From NCBI GenBank assembly GCA_965153355.1, contig OZ231126.1:96472001-96536000 (forward strand): DNA of 64,000 bases. The letters run 5' to 3'. The notes under the pieces are model-generated. The model ran no database searches and was not told the DNA's origin. It was given only the letters and a program-made list of their open reading frames with translations. The stretch comes from Flaccisagitta enflata. Its lineage: Eukaryota > Chaetognatha > Sagittoidea > Aphragmophora. Shown in pieces: positions 39,024-50,261 of this stretch. Numbering within the stretch: the first letter of the stretch is position 1; each line of letters starts with the position of its first letter. A program made the position numbers and the translations under genes.

Positions 39024-40632
39024 GACAGACAGACAGGCAGGACGACGGACAGACAGAGTGTCGAACAACCCCCATCCACACCATCCACCATCCTATACAC
39101 TCATACATACATTCAGACAACTGCAACATCATGAAGGGGCTTTTTCGCACTTTAAACTCGAGCGTGACCGAAGGATGGACGAACCGATGGACCAGCGACG
39201 AAACAACAGACGGACAAAGTCAAAGAGTTGCGAATCCATAACTAACGAGGCCGGATACACGGCCAATACCAGTCGCGGTCGGGTGGGCAGAGGCGGAAAT
39301 GCGCGTTTTAACACTTTCCAACTCGATCACCATGACCAACGGACGGACGGACGGACCAACGGACGGACGGACGGACCAACGGACGGACGGACAAAGCCTC
39401 CTATAGAGTCGCTTGTCCGCGACTAAAAACAAGGTCGAACACAGGGCTGCATCATTCATGTTCGGTGCAGTACTGCAGTAGTCACATGGATTTAAAATGA
39501 ACTTAACGTTCCGTAGCGGATAACAGGGTGAGCAAAATATTTCGTACTTGGTCTACAGCTTAAAAACTATACTTGTTATGGAAGTTATGAGCTAAAATTT
39601 AAACCAGAGTATCTCAGTTAGTCATACTAAAAGTAGAAACTAAGAACAGCTGATATAATTTCCATACATAGCCATGACATGTACTAAAGAATAAACAGGA
39701 AATCAGATTTTGACATGATTCTATTTGCAGAACGATGTTAATTCAAAAATGAAGGTTTTTGCAACTTTATTGGCCCCTTGATAGATTGATTGAGAATGAA
39801 TAAATCAAGGGGAGTTAATTAGGTCATCAGGGAAGGGTTTCAGTCAACAAAAGTGATATATCAATTCTATTTAGACAAGATACTTATGTTTTTTCACCAT
39901 AAAAAGAAATCTTTAGTAAAATTCTACTTACGTCCTTGTTGGTCTTAAAATGTATTTTGCTGTCTACCATTCATCATTTTTTCTTATCTGAAGTATGGAA
40001 AATAACTTAATCTTTGATTTTGAACATTAACTTGAAAGAATTTATCCAAATCTATGTGTTTTTTGTATGGAATTGATGGCTAGTACGAGATTTTTTGCAC
40101 ACCCTGTTAGACTGACTGACAAATGGGCAGAAGTAGATTGCCAACATTTAAAGGTGACATATATGCACCCCACAGTCCATAAAATCCCACTTTATCCCGC
40201 TCAACCCACGTACACAGTCCATCAAATCCCAGACCGATGGGAAAAAAATCACCTAATGCCACATTATCCCACTCAACCCACCTGCACTGGGCTGCACAGT
40301 CCATCAAATCTCACCTTGATGGGAAAAAATCACCTAGCGCCACTTTATCCCACTCAACCCACCTACACAGTCCATCAAATCCCATCTTGATGGGAAAAAA
40401 TCATCTAGCGCCACTTTATCCCACTCAACCCACCTACATAGTCCATCAAATCCCATCTTGATGGGAAAAAATCACCTAGCGCCACTTTTTCCCACTCAAC
40501 CCACCCGCACCCGGTATTCCTACTCATTTCCCCCAAATAGAGACAGTACTTGAAATATCGAACATTGAACCAGCCCGTCAAGAACTTACGCAAGGCGATG
40601 ATAAGGAAAATCGCGCTGCCAAAATTCCACAT
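36779..40632 (-). CDS. Secreted chitin-binding type-2 (peritrophin-A) domain protein
   Basis: Three minus-strand exons join in phase: 40632-40590, 37494-37354 and 37041 to 36847 or 36779. Exon 1 encodes MWNFGSAIFLIIAL, a short signal peptide. Exons 2-3 encode one chitin-binding domain (CBM14) with the six-cysteine pattern: PCTDGEWGLFPDQDDCTKYW, ICSPSGNEQGQCPQ, GLAWNEVICDW, VPSC. In the family such domains bind chitin in cuticle or peritrophic matrix outside the cell; binding here is inferred. A polar tail (RETNREKNFDKRADLTLANS) follows. If exon 3 runs to its in-frame stop the protein is 148 residues, but those last codons lie in a 21-bp repeat unit, so a further splice at 36847 is possible. 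It lies between the two M16 genes on the same strand. Confidence 0.82.
36847..37041 (-). CDS. Chitin-binding gene exon 3 (second half of CBM14)
   Basis: Acceptor AGATTAACAG-type (TTAACAG). It reads GLAWNEVICDWKSNVPSC, completing the domain, then a charged low-complexity tail. The low boundary is uncertain (donor GTTCG at 36846, or stop at 36779). Confidence 0.75.
37354..37494 (-). CDS. Chitin-binding gene exon 2 (first half of CBM14)
   Basis: Acceptor TTTTTTTCTAAG, donor GTATGG; phase 1 in and out. It has four of the six cysteines and the W-G-x-F-P-D and C-x-K-Y-W-x-C signatures. Confidence 0.85.
37689..37780. repeat. (CT)n microsatellite
   Basis: About 45 CT units in intron 1 of the chitin-binding gene. 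Confidence 0.95.
37942..38875 (-). mobile_element. HINE-like element, subfamily a, enlarged
   Basis: TTTAGTCGCGTGAACGCGAC hairpin at 37943, (GGTC) core, then 600 bp of inner sequence. A degenerate GGGTACTTTA array (38590-38690) and a (TTTATTACC)n array (38700-38850) follow, ending ACCACGCGACTAAGG and TTGACCTTGTT. Either one long element or one expanded by internal repeats. Confidence 0.6.
38979..39032. repeat. (GA)n microsatellite
   Basis: GA run grading into GACA/GGAC. Confidence 0.9.
39127..39243 (+). mobile_element. HINE-like element, subfamily d (truncated, decayed hairpin)
   Basis: TTTTTCGCACTTTAAACTCG, GGACAAAGTCAAAGAGTTGC, GAATCCATAAC. It abuts the next copy head-to-tail. Confidence 0.6.
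39244..39427 (+). mobile_element. HINE-like element, subfamily d, complete
   Basis: AACGAGGCCGGATACACGGC, CAGTCGCGGTCGGGTGGGCA, CACTTTCCAACTCGATCACC, (GGAC)n core, GAGTCGCTTGTCCGCGAC then TAAAA. Both the 5' sub-terminal GTCGCGG and the 3' stem have moved from GTTGCG to GTCGC. Confidence 0.82.
39523..40107. mobile_element. TA-flanked MITE, ACAGGGTG family
   Basis: TIRs ACAGGGTGAGCAAAATATTT/CGTAC and GTACG/AGATTTTTTGCACACCCTGT, flanked by TA. Same family ends as 51951-52548. Confidence 0.85.
40140..40512. repeat. About 67-bp tandem repeat (CACCTACACAGTCCATCAAA)
   Basis: Five units of TCCATCAAATCCCATCTTGA and GGGAAAAAATCACC…CCACTTTATCCCACTCAACC. It contains the inverse of the 40-bp unit from 1.4-2.7 kb. 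Confidence 0.88.
40590..40632 (-). CDS. Chitin-binding gene exon 1 (signal peptide)
   Basis: The ATG at 40632 is preceded by a purine-rich leader (AAAAAGAAAGAAAAAAAGATG). It codes for MWNFGSAIFLIIAL and has a strong GTAAGT donor after one base of the next codon. The C|AG join to exon 2 gives LQRIPEVKATIRAQPC. Confidence 0.8.
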
Positions 40633-40862
40633 CTTTTTTTCTTTCTTTTTTTCTTTTTTTACAGATGGAAAGAAATTTGCAATCGGAAATCCTACATTTA
40701 AAAAGTCTGTGCAATGGAAGAAAAAATCGGAGATAAGGAAACAAGGTCGAGATGGATGAAGAATCATGTGACTCGCGGAATCAAATGAATGGAAGATAAT
40801 GGAAATTCGTCAAGTTTTAACGGAAAGGACAATCGCCGTGTAGAAAATGAATAATCCACATA

Positions 40863-41175
40863 CCGTATTTTCTCTAAAAAGCGCCCCGAGCGCTTTTGAA
40901 ATTGAATTATGACATGGCTTTTAACCTTCCAATTAGCGCCTCATTTATATTGTAGATGTATGGCATGGAAGGCTATCAAAATGCTAAATTTGACTCAAAA
41001 TGGAGATATTCATTGCATATCTGTCTGAAAGTCATTGAAAATGGTTCATTGTGCTGTACTATTTCATCATTTTACCAAATATTTCTGTCCAAATCTCTTC
41101 TGAAAAGTTTAATACCAAGAAAAAAAGAGGGGAGGGCGCTTTTTGGAAGGGGGGCGCTTTTTAGAGAAAATACGG
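40863..41175. mobile_element. TA-flanked MITE, CCGTATTTTCTCTAAAAAGC family
   Basis: TIRs CCGTATTTTCTCTAAAAAGC/GCCCC and inverse GGGGC/GCTTTTTAGAGAAAATACGG, with TA duplicated. A second copy is at 60370. Confidence 0.92.
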
Positions 41176-42730
41176 TATAGTATGATTTACACAGAGGTTT
41201 GATTCCAACTTACCGACTGACTGACTGAACAAATGACGAAGAGATAGACCCAATGGGTGCAGTACGGACGGCAAAACACTATGGAAAAAAAATACAAATC
41301 TGAAGACCAAAACTTTCGGACAGACCAACAGTCCATTCGCTCAACTTGATGCGTCATTGATTTCACGATGGCATAAAGGGACGTCAAATGGACGGAACGA
41401 ACATACCCTCTTATAGAGACGGGATCAGGCATCCAAAAATCAGATGAATGGGAAAAATCCCTTGAATTTCAATGATAAACGATGTCTGGCTGAAGAAGAA
41501 CAACGATTTGACTTGGAATAGAGTGATGATCTTGAAAGGAAAAATATTTTAGCGATACGATTTGAATCATTCGATGAAGAGACCTAAAGAAAGTTACAGA
41601 GACTAAAGAGAGACCCAAGTAGAAAAGGTAAGTACAACAAATGGAACTGCAGCGTCGAAAATTGATCGCTGAAGTTGCGAAGGGAGGTGAGAGGACAGGA
41701 GGATAAGAATGAAGGAGGGAGAGAATGAGGACGGACATCAAGGAAATGGTTTGCTGGTGGGCAATGGCCGAAATAATCAGATTTCGCGATGAAGGATGAA
41801 GGATTTTGAGTCAAACGAAAAATATCGACGAACCTTCCTAAACAAAAATGAAAAAAATTGCGGCGGATAAGCAGTTTTCTCCAAGCGTGGCCATCTCAGG
41901 ACGAGGAGAATTACTAGTATCTAGGATACTAGGATAACCAACCCTAATACACGTCCAGAAATAAATCGCTTGCCGTTGCATGTTGGGCAAAGACAATAAT
42001 ACAGTTGAGTTCAATAGAGCGCGTTTTAAGAGCAAATTATGCCTTATAGTCAAGTTGCCTACAAAGTATCTCAAGAGATAATAAGTTGTATATCTTATGG
42101 GCGGGCATACCTTATTAGCGGGTGCGCTGTAGCGGCGCTCCTCTGCACTCAAATATCCCCATACCAGCCAAATTTTAGGCATCGATAAGATATGGATGGA
42201 ACTACATACGGATACATCCTCTAATTGAGGCGCTAAGTAAGCGATTAAAGTAAGTTAAGTGAACCATTACAAAACGAACGCTACCAAGTTCAGCTCAGCA
42301 AAATACCTCTTTCACTTGGACAGGCTCTAGCTTTTAAACCGTTAGACATAACTATGGCAAAATAAAAAAATGCATTAGAATTTCACCCCTATATTTCGAG
42401 GGTGTCCCCTCTTCTTCAGGGTAGTGGATCTGAATGAATACAACAAAGAAACATATCATCATGAGATATTTGAAAATTGCGTCAAAACCCCTTTCTTCAT
42501 CTTTCTTTTGTCTTTTTTCTTCACCTTTTGTTTTTCTCCAGCAACTTCTTTTTTTGAAAATTGACCCGGTCAGAACAAAATGCATAAAGCCCAAATTTAA
42601 GCCCCATTTTCATGTTAACCCCTTTTTTTGAATGTCTGTTCCTCCTTCTGCACCTGGGTTTGTGTTAATAAAAAGACAGTAATTTTCAAAATGATATTGT
42701 GAGCTTATTTTTTAGAGCAGCTTTATAATT
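41176..42730. other. Unassigned sequence
   Basis: A decayed subfamily-c HINE end (CCCTCTTATAGAGACGGGAT, about 41406-41425) and purine-rich sequence. No frame shows a recognisable domain on either strand. Confidence 0.4.
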
Positions 42731-42732
42731 TT

Positions 42733-43512
42733 TTAGACCATGATAGTTTGTCAAATTTGCTATCTAGCAAAAAAATCAGATCTTGAAAAAGTTGATTTTT
42801 GCGCCCATAGCATTGATTTTTGCAAAATTTGTCTATTGAACAATCGCCGATTTGATATCAGTTTCAGTTTAGATGTAACTTTGAAAATCAACTGTGAGCT
42901 TAATCTTTAGAGCAAGATCAAAATTTTTGAGATGTTGATAGCATGTCAAATTTCTGACACGGTAAAAAAATTAGAACTCAAAAAAGTTTATTTTTGTAGC
43001 TGCAACATTGATTTTTATAAAATTGGTTGAAGTTGGATGGTCAAAATGAAAAAAACATTTATTCAGAATTGATTTCTAATGTTGATTTTTTTTTGTAGCT
43101 TCGTATTTTTTTTAGATGATGATAGTATGACAAGTTTTTGACACAGCAAAAAAATCAAAACTAAAAAAAAATGTATTTTTGCACTAGAACAATCAATTTT
43201 TGTGAATAGATCTCCAATGAAAACTCTAGAATTGATATCCAGTTTTGACAGATTTTACAAGAATTGATGTAGAAGGTACAAAAATAGACTTTTTTGAATT
43301 CTGATTTCTTTGCTATGTCAGAAATTTGACCTGCTGTCACCATCTAAAAAATATTGATTTTGCTTTAAAAATTGAGCTCAGAGTAAATTTTTATTTGGTG
43401 GTGGTTCAATTGACAAATTTTGCAAAACTCAATGCTGCGGGTGCAAAAATCAACTTTTCGAGATCTGATTTTTTTTTCCAGGTAGCAAATTTGACAAACT
43501 ATCACAATTTAA
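42733..43512. repeat. Imperfect inverted repeat with internal tandem units
   Basis: GATAGTTTGTCAAATTTGCT, AATCAGATCTTGAAAAAGTT and GATTTTTGCGCC at 42742-42805 are mirrored at about 43435-43505. Between them, units of TGATAG…GTCAAATTTCTGACA…TTTTTG repeat at about 200-bp spacing and change orientation near the middle. Confidence 0.72.
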
Positions 43513-43939
43513 CACCTAGCAACCGCTAAATGATGCTCCCTAGCAACGGCTAAACAAGCAATATTCTTACAGGACATACTATGGAAAAGTTGTAGCAAAT
43601 TTAATTCTGAGTAATGTTCCCTGATAATATACATCAAAATATCAATATTCTAGTTGTTACAAATGTTCAAAAAAATAATTTTGGTTTCCATAGCAACCAA
43701 AAAACTCAGGGACAAAAGCATCAAGTGAACAACTTATATTTCAAATATTAAGTTTGTCAAATAAAATTCAGACACTTAAATACCTTCCTCCAGTTTAGGC
43801 TGTTATTCCACGAACCCCACTGTACTAAAAAGGTAAGTTACAACTGCAGTCTTTAAATATCTTTTCAGGGATGTATTCAGTATGTTGCGTTTCCCCTCAA
43901 AGGGTTTGGAAGGCAGTTTTTTTGCTTTCCTTCTACATA

Positions 43940-44330
43940 TACTATCTTGGAAAAAATAAAAGTCCAGGACGTTTTGTCATATCATAGCTTTGATATACAT
44001 GATTTGATATGAAAATTGGTGATCAAAATGGAGCTGATAAACAGGGCTAGCAAATGGTGCTAAGCTGAGACTGTTTGTTTAGATTTTACATGAAAATAAG
44101 TGGAAGTGTTGATTTTAGGAAATGGACACAAAACTTGAATAGATTATAAATGCATGACATTTTGTTACAGTTTCGTTTTGATATGCAAAATCTGAAAGGA
44201 AAATCAGTGACCATTTTGAAGCTCTTGATCAGGGCTATCTATTGCCGCCAAGCAGAGACTCATAGCTCTATTTGTTTGGATTCTACATCAAAAAGAGTGA
44301 GAACGTTCATTCTCAGAAATTGTAAAAAAT
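43940..44330. repeat. Two diverged tandem units of about 180 bp
   Basis: ACGTTTTGTCATATCATAGC…TTTGATATG…GATCA…GGGCTA…GAGACT at 43969-44120 recurs at 44150-44325 with many changes. Confidence 0.55.
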
Positions 44331-45017
44331 TGTGTGGGGGCATTACACTTTAAAATGGCATTATACTCTTTTAACAAGACATACCCTTACAGATGCAAGC
44401 TGTTTCTAAACTCTAACAAGGTTATTCTAAACACTGAGCTTATGAAAATGGTCATTATTTTATCAGATTTGAAATCAAATCATTCTTTTATCCAGCTTAG
44501 ACTTTTATATTTTCCAAGATTGTATATCTATTCCATCAATGAATTGAGACGTGCAATATCCTCAATGAATTCACTTAGTGTCTCACCTATCAAATTGAAG
44601 GGCTGTAGGCGTTCGAGGCTGGTTTGACATAAGTAGACATTATTTAATGCGTCTGAAAATAGAAAAATCTCGCTTCTTAACATATTGAGCTACAATCAGG
44701 ACACAAAGTACATTTTATGTAATCGTAAAGAAGATATAATGTGTCGAAAATATTGAAACATGGTCATACATAAATACAATTCCTGATATGATCAAAATAC
44801 CATTAATTAATCCCTTTATCATTTTCAGTTCCCACACATTTTTACTTTCATTTCCGATGCGATAAAGTTTTACGATTCGAAATATAAAATTCGGTGAGAA
44901 TCTTGACGATCACATTTGAACTTGAAGGAATTATTTTGTTTCTTCCATGTCAGGCAGGTTTAGTCAAAAATCAACTTCTCTTTTTCTTCCAATACCATTG
45001 TGACAGAAATGTGCCAT
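44331..45017. other. Unassigned AT-rich sequence
   Basis: A 97-codon plus-strand frame (44334-44627) lacks any recognised domain and overlaps the diverged tandem unit at its start. I do not call a gene. Confidence 0.4.
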
Positions 45018-45170
45018 AACGAGGCCGTGTACACGACAGCATTTGTCTCGGATGGATAGGCAGGAACGGAAAACCTCGAAAAACAGTTTTTTTTTGACAG
45101 ACTGACCGACGGACCGACGGACCGACGGACCAAAAAGTGGCTTGTTGAGTCGCGTGTACGCGACTAAAGA
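45018..45170 (+). mobile_element. HINE-like element, subfamily a
   Basis: AACGAGGCCGTGTACACGAC, GTCTCGGATGGATAGGCAGG, (GACC) core, GAGTCGCGTGTACGCGACTA and AAG: palindrome GTCGCGTGTACGCGAC. Confidence 0.8.
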
Positions 45171-45401
45171 AAACAATAGCCATGAGAAGATAGATTTGTC
45201 AAATGTCATGTATCATCGTCATGAACATATCAACTATATCATACAGTTATGGTTTGCATAAGCTCAAGGGAGTAAATGAAAGATTACAGAATCACGGCAA
45301 ACTGCAAAAGCGTGGTGACCCACATGATACGCTATACGTCACGCCTCACCGAATTTTGCCCTTATGAGGCGTAATTTTGGGTGAAAGCAGATGAGAAACT
45401 T

Positions 45402-46336
45402 AACAAGGCCAAGAGATGCCCAATAGATGCGTCCTCTTTAGATGTAAGATATAATTATAAAAATTATTAACATATAAAGATATTAGGATATAATGATATG
45501 AAAATATAAAGATACATAGTAAGAGAAAAATATGAACTGATTCCTCCATCAACCCCCACCCCTCCCCATCGCCCCCACGCCTCCCCACCCCCCTACGCCT
45601 CCCCACCTCCACGCCTCCCCACCCCCCCCACGCCTACCTGACCCCCCACACCTCCCCACACACACCACGCCTCCACTCCCCCACGCCTCCCCATAACCCC
45701 CACGCCCCTCCACCCCCCGACGCCTCCCCATCCCCCCCACGCCTCCCCTCAGCTTGTCCTCATGAAGAGACATGAAGGGACTTGAAGAGACATGGAGTGA
45801 CATGAAGAGACATAAGGAAACATAAGGAGACATATGAGACATAAAGAGACATGAAGAGACATAAGAGACATAAGAGACAAAAGAGACATAAGAGACCTAA
45901 GAGACCTAAGAGACCTAAGAGACATAAGAGACATAAGAGACATAAGAGACTTAAGAGACTTAAGAGACATAAGAGACATATAGGTACGAAAGTGATGTAG
46001 GAGACAAAAGAGAAAAAAGATACAAAAGAGACATAAGAGACATAGGAGACATAAGAGACCTAAGATACATAAGAAATTAAAGACATAAGAGATAAAAGAG
46101 ACATATAGGAGACATAAGAGACATACGAGAGACAAAAGAGACAAAAGAGACAAAAGAGACAAAAGAGACAAAAGAGATGTTAGAGACATGAAGAGATATG
46201 AAGAGACATGAAGAGAAATGAAGGACGCATCTAAAAAAGCTACAGACCCCAGATTGTTACCATTGAAACAATGTGTGTGACAGACAGACCTACTTAGGGA
46301 CACACCCTCTTATAGAGATGCGAGGACGCATCTAAA
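45402..46336 (+). mobile_element. HINE-like element, subfamily c, expanded
   Basis: AACAAGGCCAAGAGATGCCC, sub-terminal TAGATGCGTCCTC, then a C-rich (CCCCACGCCTC)n array (45545-45750) and an (AAGAGACAT)n array (45770-46220). The 3' end CTTATAGAGATGCGAGGACG then CATCTAAAAAAG has hairpin GATGCG-AGGA-CGCATC. A second partial 3' end (GGACGCATCTAAAAAAG) occurs at 46222. Confidence 0.72.
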
Positions 46337-46703
46337 AAAGGCCATAATGGGTTAAGCAACAAGCTAACTAGCGAGCCGGTCATGAGCACATGCCAAACAA
46401 AAAAGACGAGACTGAACTAATTTAGGACATATTTTTAACAATGACATGTCCATAGACGTGGGACAGGACACCCTCGAATGTCCCAAATTGTCAGTATTAA
46501 ATTGGCGTCGGTCTTAGGTTTCAAGTAAAAAAAAAATAAAGAAAAACATTTGGCAGTGAAAAACTGTATATTCTTCACTGGTCTTAGCTCTGTATCAGGC
46601 TATCAGCCTCATCGCGGCCAACTGCTATGGCATTATTCTTTCCTACGTCAATGGACGAATCTGAGGTGCAAAACAAGGATCTCAAAGATGCGAGAAAAGC
46701 CTG
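46337..46703. other. Unassigned sequence
   Basis: No recognised feature. Confidence 0.35.
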
Positions 46704-47224
46704 TTTTTAGTCGCGTGCACGCGACTCTACAACCCGCTCCGTCGGTCCGTCCGTCGGTCGGTCGGTCGGTCGGTCGGTAACACTTAGCTTTTTTGCGTCG
46801 TTTTTGGTCATTTTGGGTTATCTGGAGTTATTTTGAGTCATTTTAAGTCATCTGTAGACTTACTCTAAGTCTGGTCTTAGTCTGGTCTAAGTCTGGTCTA
46901 AGTCTGGTCTAAGTCTGGTCTAAGTCTGGTCTAAGTCTGGTCTAAGTCTGGTCTAAGTCTGGTCTAAGTCTGGTCTAAGTCTGGTCTAAGTCTGGCCTAA
47001 GTCTGGTCTAAGTCTGGTTTAAGTCTGGTTTAAGTCTGGTTTAAGTCTGGTTTAAGTCTGGTTTTAGTCTGGTTTTAGTCTGGTTTTAGTCTGGTTTAAG
47101 TCTGGTTTAAGTCTGGTTTAAGTCTGGTTTAAGTCTGGATTAAGCCAATAAGGTGATACAATAAGGAGTCAGGTCAATTCAGTTATCTTTGTCTCGCACC
47201 CGACTTATAGGTGTTGGCCTTGTT
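46704..47224 (-). mobile_element. HINE-like element, subfamily a, with 11-bp array
   Basis: TTTAGTCGCGTGCACGCGAC, (GGTC)n core, then about 25 units of TAAGTCTGGTC (46860-47140) with a gradient of variants, ending GTCTCGCACCCGACTTATAG and GTTGGCCTTGTT. Confidence 0.82.
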
Positions 47225-47232
47225 GCATGATA

Positions 47233-48009
47233 CAGGGTATACCCCGCCAAAAGATACAAAAGAAAACGACATAATTCTGCATTGGAAAAAGATATTTCAA
47301 ATCTGAAAAAAATGTTAGAAAGCACTGTAAAAACGATTTTCTCCTGTTCTGATACATTCCAACCTTCTAACGGTTTTGGCCCTCCATAGAATGTGTTTTA
47401 AAAACATTCACTTTGAAAAAAATCATTTTATCAAATTTCTCTCATTCAAAGCAGCTGAACCATTCATCTTCAATTCAATATTATTTCTAAACGAATTGAG
47501 CTAAATACACGCGATTGGGCTCATATTAAAGATAATTCATAAAAGTTTATGAAATTGTTGGAACAGATACAGTGGGGACATTTCAAATCAAGAAAACTGT
47601 TTTTTTTTCACCACTTCCAATATGTTGCTCAAAGAAGATGGATCCTCTGGGTTGTCTTCATAAGTCCAAATGTTTAATCTTTGAAACAAAGTGAGCATAT
47701 CTAAAATTTAAATTGAATTTGAATCAAGTTTGGTAAAATCCAACAATTTTTGCTCAATATTTTAGTGGGAACCACTAATTTTATGTTCAAAACCATTAAA
47801 AATCCTCAATTTTCCTTTGAAACATCAAAAAAAGCTGTAGTTTTTCAAAACGGTGCGAGCACTAAGTAGTTCTTCCTCATAGACTCTGAACAGAACAGTA
47901 AAAAATCGTTTTTTAAGAGCTCCCTGGATCTTTTTACAAAATTGATCTACTATCTCTAGAAGCAAAGTTATGTCATTTTCTTTTGTATCATTTGGTGCGG
48001 TATTCCCTG
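47233..48009. mobile_element. TA-flanked TIR element, CAGGGTATACC family
   Basis: CAGGGTATACCCCGCCAAAA, GATACAAAAGAAAACGACAT and the inverse at 47966-48009, about 43 bp with few mismatches, flanked by TA. Confidence 0.87.
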
Positions 48010-48261
48010 TACTTTATTATGCCTTGTCAAAATTCCTGAAAAATAATGCAATTTAAAAAAAAACTTACATTTATTTCTTAATAGTTTGAGCTGATACTCA
48101 GATTACTCCTTTGAATGAGGGCCCAACATATAGATCATTGAAAGGGTTCAAAGAGAGTCTTAAGATTTTTCAATTTTTCAACCATATTTTCATAAAAAAA
48201 AAAAACTTAATGAATCCTAATTACTAATTCCTTCGAACCACAGTTTTGCAAACCAACATTA
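48010..48261. other. Spacer between two TIR elements
   Basis: AT-rich with no feature recognised. Confidence 0.35.
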
Positions 48262-49023
48262 CACCGTCTTTAAATCGAAATGGCAAATAGTAAACCTTTG
48301 TAGCTCCAAAACTACTAGCCCAAAAGCCTTCAGATTTTTAGTGAATGTTTGTAACAACTGACCATTTTGTTATGTCCAAACTCAGATTTTGATACTGAAT
48401 AGTTTGGGGTCAGTAAAACAAACAAAATATGCCCAATTTTCAGGGCTGAATCTTTTTTTTCTTGCTTTATTTGAGAAGACTTGTCTTAATCAATATACAG
48501 ATATCAAAAAAATTGAGCTGGAACACGGGGGTTGGTCTTAAATGATAGGAAATTCTTCAGAGATTACACATTTACCTAAAAAATTGGAAAAAGTTGGATA
48601 TAGATTGAGGTTATCATTGGTTTTTGGCAATCTTTGCTAAAATCCAGACTGTCAATCATTAAAAAATCATTCAAATCTTCATAAATACAATAGAATAATG
48701 AAATTTCAAGCAGAATTTATGTTCATGATTTTTAAATATTCATTTAGGACCAACCTCAGGGTTCAAGCTTGCTTAATCAGGAAAAAAGCAATAAAAGAAA
48801 AAAGATTCTTCCAAGTATAACTGGGACAAATTGATTTTTTCCATAAAATTGATAGCATTTCAATGCTTTAATGACCCCCAGCCTATTCAGTTACAAAATC
48901 TGAGTTTTGGCATGACAAAATGGTCAGTTGTTACCAACGTTCACTCAAAATTTGAAGGTTTTTGGGCTAGTAGTTTTGGAGCTACAAAGGTTTACTATTT
49001 GCCATTTCGATTTAAAAACGGTG
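48262..49023. mobile_element. TA-flanked element with about 180-bp inverted arms
   Basis: CACCGTCTTTAAATCGAAAT, GGCAAATAGTAAACCTTTGT and TAGCTCCAAAACTACTAGCC at the left are mirrored at the right. The arms continue through AACTGACCATTTTG…CAAACTCAGATTTTG. Flanked by TA. Confidence 0.85.
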
Positions 49024-50261
49024 TAAAATCTTTTGCATGGTGAAATTGATAGTAAAAGTTGTCCGATTTGGATGAAATTTAAGGAGCTGTTAGAGGAAAG
49101 TATGTTGTACCTCCATGTCAATTTTCATCTCAATCGGATAAAGTTAAGTATGTTTTTTAAAAGATTGTTTTCATGTTATTATCGCTTACACACCGTAAGG
49201 GCAATAAAAGTGTAGTGTTTTTCAAATTACTGTAGCTTCTAAACCATTTGAGCGACAATGTCGCGGCACAACTCCAATGAAAGATCTTTTGAAGATCTTT
49301 CCAACCATCACCGATTTTCCTTTGTTTCTTTCATATTAAGTTGGTTAAAACAGCTTCTAAAAATCCGCTACTTTTTATGATGCCAAGGTTAAACAGTGTT
49401 CTTATAAAAAGAAAAGCGTGTATCTGTCCTAAAACGACGAGACACCTTCAATATAAACCACAGTGGTACTAGTGCGCCAAACTGTGATGTCACGGTGCGA
49501 ATCAATAGTACCCCAAAATACAGAGACAAAGGCACAGAACTACAATACGTAATACGAAAGTCACCACGGTAAATCAACCCTTCAACGACACCCAAAAACG
49601 CAATAATCAACAATGAATGGAAAAATGAATGAAAAAGCAATGCCCAAAACATTATTGCAATAGGGCACGCTTGTAAGCATACAAGCAATAAAAAAAACAT
49701 GCATGACCAATACAAGAGTACAATTGCATCCAGAAACAATAAAAAAACGTCCTCGAGGGTATCCATTGAATCCAACGTCGTAGGGCAATCACCTGCGGGT
49801 CAATCTTGAAGTGACAACTTCCCCATTTCATAAGGGCCGGTCTCCATCCTGAAAAACTCGTGACCCCGTCACATGTGCGCCCATACAATCCATTCCTGCT
49901 AACATGGGCAGGGCATGACCAGATCAACAGCTTACCGAAGCCGTAATGAGCGAACAGAAAAATGAACATGTGCGAAAGTGAACAAGCTGCAAGACAAAAA
50001 AAAACCGAGCAAATGGACGAACATATGAACAAGCAAACCAGCGAGTGAATGATCCCATGAGCGAACGAAAACGCCAAAGAATGAACACAAAATGAGCAAG
50101 TGAATAGGCGAGCGAGCATACCTGGCCATGCCCTGACCAAAAAGGGGAGAGCCAAGCGCCTTTGAATTCATGCGCCAATCCTTGCCATCAAGGCAAACAA
50201 GCCTATGAGTTCGCGCCTTTCCATTCACGATCGTAGTTTCCCATCTGCCATTCCGGTCTAC
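49024..50261. other. Unassigned sequence with GAGCGAACGAAA-type repeats
   Basis: 49030-49640 shows nothing recognisable. 49650-50240 is rich in short AAGCAAAC/GAGCGAAC words and contains GGGCAGGGCATGACCAGATC and TACCTGGCCATGCCCTGACC. Related words reappear at 51040-51190, so it is probably the outer part of a composite repeat around the telomere-like array. Confidence 0.45.

Noticed and set aside
44334-44627. 97-codon plus-strand frame as a gene
   Set aside because: No domain, overlaps a diverged tandem repeat, and AT-rich codon use looks random.
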